A DNA stretch of 64,000 nucleotides, taken from contig JAEUWI010000026.1 in assembly GCA_016791475.1 (NCBI GenBank), positions 31,685 through 95,684 of the forward strand, read 5' to 3'. Below the pieces are notes generated by a model. The model worked only from the letters and a program-made list of their open reading frames with translations. It was not told the DNA's origin and made no database searches. This DNA comes from Candidatus Hydrogenedentota bacterium (GTDB lineage Bacteria; Hydrogenedentota; Hydrogenedentia; Hydrogenedentales; JAEUWI01). The translations under genes and the position numbers were made by a program. Below, in pieces: positions 43,538-52,118 of the stretch (the stretch's first letter is position 1; each line of letters begins with the position of its first letter).

Positions 43538-44236
43538 ATGAAAAGAATAATGCGGTACTTGACCTTGGGAATTCTGGCCGCGGTGCTTCCGGGCGCCGCC
43601 ATGGCCCTTACCGTGAGCGAATTCAATGCGGCCTACGGCGCTTTCAATTTTGGCGTTGTAGGATCGGGCAACTCGAATGCGGGCGATCTGGCCATGCTCG
43701 ACTTTGACCTGTCCCTCGTCACCGATGGAACCACCCTGACGATGACTTTCGAGAATAACTCGGCCATCGCGTCGGTGATCGCCCAGATTTATCTGGACGA
43801 CAGTGGCGAAGCGCTTCTGGGAAGCCCGACGATTGTCTCTCCGATGGTTAACAATGTGCTGAAATTCACGGTCGGCAGCGGGTCGCCGTCCGACATGCCC
43901 GGTGGATCGGGCATCGGCTTCTCCGCCAACACGGACCTCAGCGTCTACGCGAACAACCCGTCCCCGAAGAACGGCATCGGCCAGGGCGAGTCCCTGATTC
44001 TCAGCTACACCCTCCTCACCGATCTCGACACCCTCTCGGCGGCGATTCAGGACGGTACCCTTCGTTTCGGGATGCATGTCCAGTCCATAGGGACCGCTGG
44101 AGAATCGGACGCCTTCGTCGGCACGCCCAATGAGCTTCCTCCGCCGCCCCTGACGCCCGTCCCCGAGCCCGCCACGATGGTGCTGCTTGGTCTGGGCACG
44201 GGCCTGCTGGCGGTACGCAAACGCTTCTCCTGTTAA
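43538..44236 (+). CDS. PEP-CTERM domain secreted protein
   Basis: A 232-residue protein with a signal peptide (MKRIMRYLTLGILAAVLPGA, cut near AMA). The secreted beta-rich body ends in the sorting tail VPEPATMVLLGLGTGLLAVR then KRFSC. This is the classical VPEP motif, hydrophobic stretch and basic end, cut by an exosortase and anchored or exported to the surface. No exosortase is in the window. It shares GGSGIGF, the GQGES region and LRFGMHVQSI with the next gene, so the two are paralogues. The start follows AGGAATT. Confidence 0.85.
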   Translation: MKRIMRYLTLGILAAVLPGAAMALTVSEFNAAYGAFNFGVVGSGNSNAGDLAMLDFDLSLVTDGTTLTMTFENNSAIASVIAQIYLDDSGEALLGSPTIVSPMVNNVLKFTVGSGSPSDMPGGSGIGFSANTDLSVYANNPSPKNGIGQGESLILSYTLLTDLDTLSAAIQDGTLRFGMHVQSIGTAGESDAFVGTPNELPPPPLTPVPEPATMVLLGLGTGLLAVRKRFSC

Positions 44237-44241
44237 AACAT

Positions 44242-44312
44242 GCCGCAGCCCGACAGGGTTGCGGCAAACGGACGGGCCGGTACAGAGCGTCGTATCGGCC
44301 CGTTCATCCGTA
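44242..44312 (+). terminator. Two hairpins between the PEP-CTERM genes
   Basis: GCCGCAGCCC/GGGTTGCGGC (44242-44251 and 44256-44265), then a looser stem CGGACGGGCCG/CGGCCCG..CCG (about 44270-44311). Neither has a T-run, so this could be a weak terminator or processing structure between the two genes. Confidence 0.4.
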
Positions 44313-44417
44313 CAAGGGAGGCGCAGAGCCCCGGAACACAGAGGTTCCCGGTTACCGGCTGAAGTGGACTTCGTTCCATCCTCCACAGTCTAGAGAAAAC
44401 ATCAAGGGTTCAGTTTG

Positions 44418-45158
44418 ATGAAAGTAGCAGTGCGAAATCTGTTTCTGGGGTTCATGGCCGTCGCCGTGGTGGGCGGCGTTTCGGCGAGGGCCGAGTCGAT
44501 CAATATCGGCTTCACACCCCTGTCGAATAATTCACCGTATGCCAATACCGTGGCCTCGCAGTTCAACGTTGAAATACAGATGGTGCTTGGCTCTTCTTTT
44601 GAAGGCCTGAACAACGGGCTCTACGACACCATGGTCGCGTTCACGTTTTCAAACACGGGGAGCATGACGGCCAATATAGCCGAGCTCTACTGGAACTGGG
44701 GAACGCCCGTCGTGCTGGATCCCACGCCGCCCGCACCGGGGGGCTTCTACTATGATCCGAATGGGGATTCCTGGAACATGGACCCTGGCCCCGGTAGCGT
44801 AAGCCCTCAAAATCTTCCCGGGGGCAACGGAATCGGCTTTGTCGCGGATGCGGCGGCGGATCAGGGAAATCAGCCCGGAATATCAAAAGGTGAATCCGCA
44901 ACGTTCTTCATGGGACTCGTCAGCGGTGCGGGCTGGAACGATGTTTCCGGGGCGTTGTATGAGGGGTTGATCAACTTCGGACTGCATGTGAGGAGTATTA
45001 ACGGTGGCACCAGTGATGCCTTTGTCTCCGTCACGCCTGTGCTTCCGCCCGACCCAAATGACAACATCGTGCCGGTACCCGGGGCGGCTGGCCTCGGGCT
45101 CGCAGGCCTGGTGCTTGTCGGCATACTCCGTTGCAAAAAGGTCGCGGAGAAGAATTAG
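44418..45158 (+). CDS. PEP-CTERM-like secreted protein, VPVP variant
   Basis: A 246-residue protein with a signal peptide (about 25 residues, cut after ARA). The body resembles the preceding gene (GGNGIGFVADAA, GISKGES, INFGLHVRSINGG, SDAFVSV). The C-terminus is VPVPGAAGLGLAGLVLVGIL then RCKK, the VPxP variant of the exosortase signal. The start ATG has AAGGG 10 bases upstream. It is one of a tandem paralogous pair and is followed by a strong terminator at 45319. Confidence 0.78.
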   Translation: MKVAVRNLFLGFMAVAVVGGVSARAESINIGFTPLSNNSPYANTVASQFNVEIQMVLGSSFEGLNNGLYDTMVAFTFSNTGSMTANIAELYWNWGTPVVLDPTPPAPGGFYYDPNGDSWNMDPGPGSVSPQNLPGGNGIGFVADAAADQGNQPGISKGESATFFMGLVSGAGWNDVSGALYEGLINFGLHVRSINGGTSDAFVSVTPVLPPDPNDNIVPVPGAAGLGLAGLVLVGILRCKKVAEKN

Positions 45159-45318
45159 TCTGGATCAGGAATCCTTCTCCGTCGGACGGCGGCAAGCCGC
45201 CTTCTCTTCGTCATTGAAGGCATGCCGTTGACTGCTCCCGCTCCGCTATCCGGTGACGGGTGAGCATGTGCGCGTCCTGCGATTCCCAAGGCCCCGGGAT
45301 TTCGAGAGAGACCAACCT

Positions 45319-45360
45319 CCGGGCCAGCGCCCCCTTTCGCTGGCCCGGATTTTGTCTTTC
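45319..45360 (+). terminator. Rho-independent terminator after the PEP-CTERM genes
   Basis: A perfect 11-bp stem CCGGGCCAGCG/CGCTGGCCCGG (45319-45329 and 45338-45348) followed by ATTTTGTCTTT. The rest of the 45159-45512 gap holds no gene; an inverted 8-mer pair TTTGATAT (45448) and ATATCAAA (45501) precedes the next promoter. Confidence 0.85.
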
Positions 45361-45512
45361 GCAGCCCCAAAGCGCGCAGTGGAATTTTCTGCACATGCCG
45401 CGTATAAATTCGCACCAGGGCGCGGATGCAAAGGACGCCGCTTGAGATTTGATATTTTTAAGTCTCTGGCAATAAATGGTTTAAGGTTATTGGCGGATTC
45501 ATATCAAAGGGG

Positions 45513-45528
45513 TGGCATGCTAGTTGCT
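45513..45528 (+). promoter_or_regulatory. Sigma-54-type promoter before the pseudopilin operon
   Basis: TGGCATG, CTAG, TTGCT, an exact match to TGGCAYG-N4-TTGCW. The predicted start is near 45539, 36 bases before the ATG at 45575. Pilin promoters in many bacteria depend on sigma-54. Confidence 0.75.
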
Positions 45529-45574
45529 TTGTGCCTGTGTGGAACGCGTGGTGCGCGCCAGACAGGAGACTACT

Positions 45575-46027
45575 ATGACACGACACCCAGACAATAATTC
45601 AGGTATGACCCTCATCGAGATCATGTTTGCCATGGGGATCCTGGCCACGACCCTCTCGCTCCTGTTTGGTTCGCTCATCAGCATCAGTATCGTCGGTCGC
45701 CTGAATGAGGAGAAAGCGGTGGCCAACACCGCCCTGAGCAGCACCCTTGAGGAGCTCCGGGGCAAGCCCTTGAAGGATCTGCTGTTGTATGAGCCTCAGA
45801 CCCCCGAGTGGCCTGGTGTGGAGCGTACCGTACAGTTGGAGTGCTTCGACGAAGACGGCGTGGCGATCGCCATCCCCATGGATCTTGATGTGGACGCCGA
45901 CTCCGGCGCGCTTCTGGAGCCCCTTCCCGATCTGCCCAATCCCCTGGAAGTAAAGGCCACCCTGCTTTGGACCAATGAAAAAGGTCATGTCTTCAAGACC
46001 TATGTTACGACCTCGGTGGGCCGCTGA
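45575..46027 (+). CDS. Type IV/II pseudopilin (first of operon)
   Basis: A 150-residue prepilin-like protein. The N-terminal leader ends SGMTLIEIMFAMGILATTLS: the Gly before Met is the cleavage site of prepilin peptidase, and Glu at +5 is conserved. A membrane helix follows, then a soluble head. AGGAG precedes the ATG. The upstream sigma-54 box and the three downstream genes, spaced 1-3 bases or overlapping, define the operon. The prepilin peptidase is at 53409. Confidence 0.85.
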   Translation: MTRHPDNNSGMTLIEIMFAMGILATTLSLLFGSLISISIVGRLNEEKAVANTALSSTLEELRGKPLKDLLLYEPQTPEWPGVERTVQLECFDEDGVAIAIPMDLDVDADSGALLEPLPDLPNPLEVKATLLWTNEKGHVFKTYVTTSVGR

Positions 46028-46028
46028 A

Positions 46029-46640
46029 ATGGGCGCGATGCGCAAGAGCCAACTGGGCGTGACCCTGCTTGAAATCATGTTCTCCGTCGCTATTCTTACC
46101 GCAGTCATGGGGGTTCTCTTCTCCCTGTCGCTGAGCATCGGCGATACCGCCCGGATCCAGCAGGTGAAGGCCACCTCCAACGACGAGGCGCGGCGCGCCT
46201 TGCTCGCCGTTGTGCCCCGCCTGCGGCAGGCGCAAGGCACAAGCGTCAATACCGAAGATCTCCCCGGCGACGTGCTGAAATTCAATATGGCGGCCGATAT
46301 CGACGGCAACGGCACGGCGGTGAACGTCAACGGCAACCTGGAAGTGGGGTCACTCGTCACCATCCAGCGCGATGTGGACGACGCCAACGAAGACGGGGTG
46401 GCGGCCGAGCAACTGATCATGCTCCAGGGGGAGGAGATTACGGTGCTGGCGAACAATCTTTCTCCGGACGCGGCGCCCGCGCCCCCGGCGGATGGGGAAG
46501 CGCCGGCGCCCAACACGGCCGGATTCTGGGTTGAAGAGCAGGCTGGTGGCGTGCTCATAACGATACGAACACAAGGCAAGTCCCGCAAGGGACACGTGAT
46601 CCGTCAACAGTTCACCGAACTTGTGAATCCGAGGAACTAG
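46029..46640 (+). CDS. Pseudopilin (second of operon)
   Basis: About 203 residues with leader LGVTLLEIMFSVAILTAVMG, again the G|x-T-L-x-E prepilin pattern. The larger soluble domain contains acidic segments (DVDDANEDGV) and a Pro/Ala linker. It resembles PilW/PulJ-type minor pilins. It starts one base after the previous stop; an ATG three codons later is also possible. Confidence 0.8.
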   Translation: MGAMRKSQLGVTLLEIMFSVAILTAVMGVLFSLSLSIGDTARIQQVKATSNDEARRALLAVVPRLRQAQGTSVNTEDLPGDVLKFNMAADIDGNGTAVNVNGNLEVGSLVTIQRDVDDANEDGVAAEQLIMLQGEEITVLANNLSPDAAPAPPADGEAPAPNTAGFWVEEQAGGVLITIRTQGKSRKGHVIRQQFTELVNPRN

Positions 46641-46642
46641 CG

Positions 46643-48361
46643 ATGGGAAAACTACACCGAAAACGGGAAGAGGGCATGGCCCTCCTGGTGGCAATGCTCT
46701 TCATCGGCGTCGGCCTGGTGGTACTGGGCGCACTGATGGCCCGCTCCCTCCAGCAACGTCAGGTCGTGGAGCAGTACGAGGACTACACCACCACCTTCCA
46801 GGGTATGGAGGCCGCCGTGAGCGCGTGCAAAGTGGAGCTGGAGAATGGTGACGATGGGATACTCGGAATGGAAGACTGGACACCGGCCTACGACGAGAAC
46901 AACCAAATCGTCATGCCGGCCATGGACGACGACAATGTCACACTCCAGACGCTCCAGTCCATGGAGGATGTAGCGTTCGCGGGCTATACGGCGCGCTGGG
47001 AAAACGACGGTCGAGACAGTAACGGGGACGGCGTGGTGGACGATGTGTCCGAGAAAGACATGTATACCGTGTACGCCATGGCCCGAAACGGCGAGAATGA
47101 GCGCCAGGCCGAAGTCGTCTACGAAGCCAGCAATGTGAACGTCTGGGAGAACGCCATCTTCGCGGGCACCGGCCAGGCGGGCGGGTTAATTAACGGGAAT
47201 GTGAGCATTCACGGCTCCGTTCATCTCCTTGGAGACAACCTGATTACCGGCGCTATGGCGCTTGCGGCCATTGACCTGAGCGGCACGAGCCTGATCCATA
47301 ACAACTACGTCGGTGTGCCCGCCTACCTGCAGAGCCGCGTTCCGGCCCTTCCGCAGGCCGTGGTGGAAGGTGAGACGGTTTACACCCTGGAGGCCAAACT
47401 CCGGGCCAAGGCTGGACTGGTCGGCATGTCCGGCAACTCCGAAATCGGCGAGCCCCAGATAGCGGGCAATAATTTCAAGGAGACGATGGATGGTATCTTC
47501 GTAACCAGCGGCTGGACCGGTAACTCCGTCGTGGATGACGGTGACCGCGGCGACCCCAAGGCCGTGTTCAGTGACAACGGCTGGGACGAACTGTATGATC
47601 TCGGTGACAAAGTGCCGTTTCCCATTCTGACGGACGACTGGCGCGACCCGGTGAACGGCGCCCGTGTGGAGGATCCCTCCACGGGAACCTGGTACACCCA
47701 CCAGGACTACTTCAACCAGGTGCTCCTGGCCAGTCCCACGAACCCCAGTGACGGCACCTACACCGGGAACATAACGCTCAACGTGAAGACGAGCAAGTTT
47801 TACTGGAACGCCACCACGGGTCAAGTGCTGAACGGGTCTCTGCCCGCAACGCAACCGGCGGCAACCGATGACTACATCTGGTTTGACAGCGCGACGGACG
47901 TGATGAAAATAAACGGGCAAATCCGGATCAACGGCAATCTGTCCTTCACCGGCCAGGGCGGTGACAGAACAATCAACTACAGCGGTCGCGCGGCCCTGCT
48001 GGTCTATGGCGACGTCAACATCGATGCCAATTTGATCACCTGCAACAACGGTGACAAGACGAATACCAGCAATAGTTTCCCGGTGAACAACATCATCGGG
48101 ATCATGGCGTCCAACAATATGGTGGTCGGTTCGACGGCCCAATTGGATATCATGGGCGCATTTTATGCACAGACTAAGATTACCTCGGCAAAACAGACCA
48201 ACGTAATGGGAACTTTTGTTTCCAACTACTTTGACATGGGAACGAACGTTCCGAACATTTATCAGGTGCCCGCACTGGCGGATAATCTTCCCATCGGCAT
48301 GATCGGCAATTATCCCATCCTCGCCATTTCGCAGGTGTCCTGGAGAGAACTGGGTATATGA
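46643..48361 (+). CDS. PilX-like large pseudopilin-associated protein
   Basis: A 572-residue protein with a short basic leader and hydrophobic helix EEGMALLVAMLFIGVGLVVL, as in PilX/GspK-type pilins (Gly before Met). The remaining 530 residues are a large beta-rich domain with Asn/Gly/Asp repeats, no known motif, and no cysteine pair of note. The position in the operon suggests a tip or minor pilin. GAGGAA precedes the ATG; it follows the previous gene by 2 bases. Confidence 0.72.
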   Translation: MGKLHRKREEGMALLVAMLFIGVGLVVLGALMARSLQQRQVVEQYEDYTTTFQGMEAAVSACKVELENGDDGILGMEDWTPAYDENNQIVMPAMDDDNVTLQTLQSMEDVAFAGYTARWENDGRDSNGDGVVDDVSEKDMYTVYAMARNGENERQAEVVYEASNVNVWENAIFAGTGQAGGLINGNVSIHGSVHLLGDNLITGAMALAAIDLSGTSLIHNNYVGVPAYLQSRVPALPQAVVEGETVYTLEAKLRAKAGLVGMSGNSEIGEPQIAGNNFKETMDGIFVTSGWTGNSVVDDGDRGDPKAVFSDNGWDELYDLGDKVPFPILTDDWRDPVNGARVEDPSTGTWYTHQDYFNQVLLASPTNPSDGTYTGNITLNVKTSKFYWNATTGQVLNGSLPATQPAATDDYIWFDSATDVMKINGQIRINGNLSFTGQGGDRTINYSGRAALLVYGDVNIDANLITCNNGDKTNTSNSFPVNNIIGIMASNNMVVGSTAQLDIMGAFYAQTKITSAKQTNVMGTFVSNYFDMGTNVPNIYQVPALADNLPIGMIGNYPILAISQVSWRELGI

Positions 48362-48912
48362 GATTGGAGGGTTCTGTGGCGTGGTTGAAATCGAATTGGT
48401 ATCTCGCACTCGCGGTCGTGCTGGTGGTGGGGGCGGCGCTTTACTACGCTCGGGGCGCTATCGCACCCGGCGGGACCGTGGAACCGGAGCCTGAGTCCAC
48501 CGCGGTGGACGCCCAGGCCGCGTTGCGGGACGAGTTCGAGCGCGCAAAAGCCGCCGCCGGTGCGCGTGAAGCCCAGGCCAGTCCCGAGAAGTCGACGGAC
48601 ACGGTTATCGCCGAGCATACGGCATCGCTGGAGCAGAACCCGGAGCCGGAAGAGGCGGCGGCTCTCCTCAGCGCCCTGGGGAATCTGTACAAGCAGAAGA
48701 AACAGGACTACGCAACGGCCGCTCGCTACTACGAGCAGGTAATCGAGCAATATCCGGACTGGCCCGGCATCAAGGGAGTGTATCACCAGCTCATGACCTG
48801 CTACAGTAATCTGGATGATCAGAGTAGTCTGCGTCTGCTATATCGCAAGATGATGGAAGTTTTCCCCGAAGAGAGCAACGAGTATCTCTTCGCGAAAGAC
48901 GCGCTGGAGTAA
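48358..48912 (+). CDS. Membrane-anchored TPR protein of the pilin operon
   Basis: A 184-residue protein with one N-terminal membrane helix (WYLALAVVLVVGAALYYA), an Ala/Glu-rich spacer, and two tetratricopeptide repeats (ALLSALGNLYKQKKQDYATA; VYHQLMTCYSNLDDQSSLRL). Its ATG overlaps the previous stop (ATGA). It may stabilise pilus or secretion assembly, as PilF/TadD-type TPR proteins do. Confidence 0.75.
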   Translation: MRLEGSVAWLKSNWYLALAVVLVVGAALYYARGAIAPGGTVEPEPESTAVDAQAALRDEFERAKAAAGAREAQASPEKSTDTVIAEHTASLEQNPEPEEAAALLSALGNLYKQKKQDYATAARYYEQVIEQYPDWPGIKGVYHQLMTCYSNLDDQSSLRLLYRKMMEVFPEESNEYLFAKDALE

Positions 48913-49044
48913 GGGCGTCTCCTGGCGGTTCGCAAATTTTGCCCCGCTGTGGCAGAATGGGGCAGATGCCGGGCGGCAATTTTTTGTCTTGTGCGGTTCG
49001 GCCATTCCACCACGGATAAAGCCCCTCGGGGCGGGAGTCGGACC

Positions 49045-49644
49045 ATGCAGTCTCGCATTTGTATCCTCGGAAAGACCCGACTGGTCGCGTTGCTCTTAAT
49101 GGCCATCGCACTGGCCGGGTGTCCGGAGAATCCCGGTGGCGGCGGGGGGGAAGGTGAGGGCGAAGGCGAAGGCGACGGGATTGCGGCGATGGAAATTGAA
49201 ACGCTGGACCTGATCAACGGGGAGCGTGTCGCCGCCGACGTCGATCCCTTGACGATGGACGCCGACCTGCGCGCCGTGGCACGGGCCCACAGCGAGGATA
49301 TGGTCGCCCGGGAATTCTTCGCCCATGACAATCCCGATGGGGAGTCGCCTTTCGACCGGATCCACGCGGCGGGCATCGAATATTCACGCGCCGGGGAGAA
49401 CATTGCCTGGAACAGCTTTCCAAACCCCGTTGAAACGGCGGTAGACGGCTGGATGAACAGCACGGGCCATCGAAACAACATCCTGAATGGGGATTTTACC
49501 CTCACGGGGATGGGCGTAGCGGGCAATGATTCGGTCGGCTATTACTTCACGCAGGTGTTCACCCGCCCGCTGGAAAAGGGCGAGGTCAAGGTGCTCGTGA
49601 CGGGGTTCGAAACATTGCCGCCGCCCCTGGCCGTGAATCCGTGA
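49045..49644 (+). CDS. CAP-domain lipoprotein with Gly-Glu linker
   Basis: A 199-residue precursor with lipobox LAGC (about residue 24), a Gly/Glu-rich linker (GGGGGEGEGEGEGDG), and a CAP/SCP domain. The CAP signature is HSEDMVAREFFAHDNPDGES, then AGENIAWNSF and MNSTGHRNNIL. Bacterial CAP proteins (YkwD-like) are exported; function is unclear. The start has GGGAG upstream. The linker is a shorter version of that in the 19264 gene. Confidence 0.86.
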   Translation: MQSRICILGKTRLVALLLMAIALAGCPENPGGGGGEGEGEGEGDGIAAMEIETLDLINGERVAADVDPLTMDADLRAVARAHSEDMVAREFFAHDNPDGESPFDRIHAAGIEYSRAGENIAWNSFPNPVETAVDGWMNSTGHRNNILNGDFTLTGMGVAGNDSVGYYFTQVFTRPLEKGEVKVLVTGFETLPPPLAVNP

Positions 49645-49821
49645 TACCATCCTCAGGGCGCGCGGGGTGGCTCCCCCGGTCTTTGAAGCTTCATTCCACC
49701 GAGATTCATTTCGATGGACTGAATTAATTTACAGTCTACTGACGTTCCGTGTCAGGAGGGTCGTGCTAGAGTTCGCCTCAGTTCAACGCACCCACACACC
49801 AACAACAAGGAGCAAGACCCC

Positions 49822-50301
49822 ATGACCCCTGACAAATTTGCCGAGAGCCTGAGCACCTCCAAGGAGTTTTTCGACCGCTCGACCCGCTGCCTTACGGAAG
49901 AGCTTGCGGGATATAAGCCCACACCGGACATGATGACGGTGGCCCAGCAGGTGGCCCACGTGGCTCAGACCTTTGACTGGTTCATCGAGGGCGCCTTTCA
50001 CCGGGCCGATGGATTCGACATGGACTTCGAGAATCACATGCGCCCGGTGATGGCCATCGGCTCCCTGGCCGAGGCTCGGGCGTGGCTGGACAAGTCGGTG
50101 GCGAGCGCGATTGCCGAGATAAAGGCGAAGAGCATGGACGAGCTGCAAGCGCCTTTGCCCGAAGGGCCGGTGATGGGCGGTGCGCCGAAACTCTGCATTG
50201 TCGGCGCGATTGAAGAGCACACGGCCCATCACCGTGGCGCGTTGACCGTGTACGCGCGGCTGAAGGGCCTCGTTCCCGCCATGCCCTACATGGACATGTG
50301 A
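49822..50301 (+). CDS. DinB-family protein
   Basis: A 159-residue four-helix bundle. The metal-binding histidines are in QQVAHVAQTFDWF (about residue 49) and EEHTAHHRGALTVYARL (about 133-149), fitting the DinB/YfiT fold with three His. Members bind Ni or Zn, and some are thiol transferases. The substrate is unknown. AAGGAG precedes the ATG. It is a single gene closed by a terminator. Confidence 0.85.
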   Translation: MTPDKFAESLSTSKEFFDRSTRCLTEELAGYKPTPDMMTVAQQVAHVAQTFDWFIEGAFHRADGFDMDFENHMRPVMAIGSLAEARAWLDKSVASAIAEIKAKSMDELQAPLPEGPVMGGAPKLCIVGAIEEHTAHHRGALTVYARLKGLVPAMPYMDM

Positions 50302-50327
50302 CGATTAATACCGATTAGTCTGCAATT

Positions 50328-50359
50328 GCGCCGCCCCATCGGGCGGCGCTCTTGTTATT
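50328..50359 (+). terminator. Rho-independent terminator after DinB gene
   Basis: A perfect 9-bp stem GCGCCGCCC/GGGCGGCGC (50328-50336 and 50341-50349) with loop CATC, followed by TCTTGTTATT. Confidence 0.82.
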
Positions 50360-50510
50360 CGGGACGATGGGTCGGTTAAGAATGGGGCGTGTCCAGAGGT
50401 GCGGCATTGCACCGGTGGCGCGAGGCGGGGCACCGCTCTTCCGAACATGTGTGAACTTTGTGCTACTATTCCCTTAGCCTTTAACCTGCGGCGGCAAATC
50501 CGGTCAGTCT

Positions 50511-51482
50511 ATGAAATCCAACGGCGAAATCTTCAGATACTTCACGCTTGTGGCGTGCGCGACCGGAAGCTTCGTGCTTGCGGGGGTATCGAAAGTCGCG
50601 GCGGGGGAGACGGATCAATATTTAACGTGGGGGACAACCCTGAGGGATTCTTCCGCGGAATTGAATGCCTATCTGGATGCGGAAATTAACCGATTTCTGG
50701 TGAAGGCCAATCGCCGCACGCGTCCCCCGGCATGCGTGGAGGATCTCAGTGTCGACCTCTACCTCCACCTGTTTGAGGGGCTCCACGCCTCTCGGATTCG
50801 AAACTGGTTGAAGACCTCTCCCGAGGTGGAACGCTTTCCTTCGGATGATCTCTCCGATTGGGAGTACCAGCGGATGAGTATCTTTCGGCGGCCCGCCTTC
50901 CCGTACCTGCTGCCCATGGCGCAGACGATTCGCGTGGGCGACGTCTATCTGGGTATTGACAAGATCGGGCATATGTTCGGCTTCGGGCGGCGCTATTTCC
51001 AAATCTATCAGCGCGCCCTTGCAGCGGGCGACAGCCCCGACGCGGCGCTGGATCGTGTGCTCAGGTGGGGGATTCAACACGAATCCAACCTGGTCGGGAA
51101 ACTGGTGGATGGGATTTTCTCCCACGGCGATATGGAGGCGAACTACCAGGGCTTCCGGCTGGCGCTGGCCTTCAGCGCGGGGGACGGGCCCCTCTTCTAT
51201 CGCGAGAAGGGCGCCTGGCGCTATCGCGGTGGACTCGACATTCGGGACTATATCACGCCGGAAATGGACGAGTCCTACAATCCCAACCGCTATGCTTCCT
51301 GGCGGGGTCGCCGGGTGAATCCCATTCTCGACGCGTGCTACAAAAATGCCGCGCCGCCGTCGCGCTTCCGCACCTATCAAAAGAACCACCAACCCAGCCT
51401 TTCGAAATCCTTCGTTGATGCCTGGTTTGGTCAACGGGCGGATGCTTCGCGTGATGCCCTGGCCCGGAGGGATTCCCGATGA
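50511..51482 (+). CDS. Exported protein of unknown function
   Basis: A 323-residue protein with a signal peptide (about 30 residues, ending near VAAGE). Notable parts are YLGIDKIGHMFGFGRRYFQI, where a His-containing DKxGH stretch recalls YfiM/DUF2279-type proteins, and a C-terminal region rich in Arg/Tyr/Asn. I do not recognise a function. It overlaps the following cysteine-cluster gene by 4 bases, so the two are co-expressed. The start context is weak. Confidence 0.7.
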   Translation: MKSNGEIFRYFTLVACATGSFVLAGVSKVAAGETDQYLTWGTTLRDSSAELNAYLDAEINRFLVKANRRTRPPACVEDLSVDLYLHLFEGLHASRIRNWLKTSPEVERFPSDDLSDWEYQRMSIFRRPAFPYLLPMAQTIRVGDVYLGIDKIGHMFGFGRRYFQIYQRALAAGDSPDAALDRVLRWGIQHESNLVGKLVDGIFSHGDMEANYQGFRLALAFSAGDGPLFYREKGAWRYRGGLDIRDYITPEMDESYNPNRYASWRGRRVNPILDACYKNAAPPSRFRTYQKNHQPSLSKSFVDAWFGQRADASRDALARRDSR

Positions 51483-52066
51483 CGGAATCGGATGGGATGC
51501 TCCTCATCGAGGGTATCCTGGTGGACGTGCGGGCACTCCTGCGCCTGAAGCATTATTGCGACCCCATGCTCTGCCGCAACGGCCGGTATTGCTGCGCTCA
51601 ATATGAGATCACGGTGGACAAGGCGGACATCAAGCGGGCGGTGGGACTGATGCCCGACGCCGCGAAGTTTGCGCCGGAGGTGGGCGAGGGGGGCGAATTC
51701 GAAAATCCCTTCGAGCGCGTGGAGCCCGGTCGCTTGGCCATCGACTGTCATGAGGAGTCGGGCGCCTGCGCCTTTTCCTTTAGGGACAAAGAGGGCCGCG
51801 GCTGGTGTTCACTTCACGCGGCGGCGCTGAAGCACGATCTGGACCCTTATCAGCAGAAGCCTTCGGTATGCACCATGTGGCCCCTGGCCCTGGCCGAGGG
51901 CGATCCGCCGGTCCTCACCCTTCAGGACGATATATACGAGTTTCCCTGCGCCTGGAAACGGGGAGGGAAGCCAAAGAAGTTGTATCCGGATATTGCCGAC
52001 AACGTGCGGGCGACCTTCGGCGAAGCCTTTCTGGCAAAGCTGAACGAAGCACTGGCGGGCCGGTAG
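51479..52066 (+). CDS. YkgJ/DUF3109-type cysteine-cluster protein
   Basis: A 195-residue cytoplasmic protein with cysteines arranged CDPMLCRNGRYCC (about residues 27-39), then IDCHEESGACAF, GWCSLH and PSVCTMWPLAL. This arrangement is that of the zinc/iron-chelating YkgJ-like and DUF3109 families, function unknown. GGAGGGATT precedes the ATG. Co-transcription with the preceding exported protein suggests a joint role. Confidence 0.8.
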   Translation: MTESDGMLLIEGILVDVRALLRLKHYCDPMLCRNGRYCCAQYEITVDKADIKRAVGLMPDAAKFAPEVGEGGEFENPFERVEPGRLAIDCHEESGACAFSFRDKEGRGWCSLHAAALKHDLDPYQQKPSVCTMWPLALAEGDPPVLTLQDDIYEFPCAWKRGGKPKKLYPDIADNVRATFGEAFLAKLNEALAGR

Positions 52067-52118
52067 GCGTTTCCACGGAAGACCGTGGTATCGAGATTGG
52101 TTGAAGCAAGGATTAATC

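Noticed and set aside
49018..49034. GCCCC-TC-GGGGC hairpin before the CAP lipoprotein as a regulatory element
   Set aside because: A 5-bp stem is too short to support a claim.
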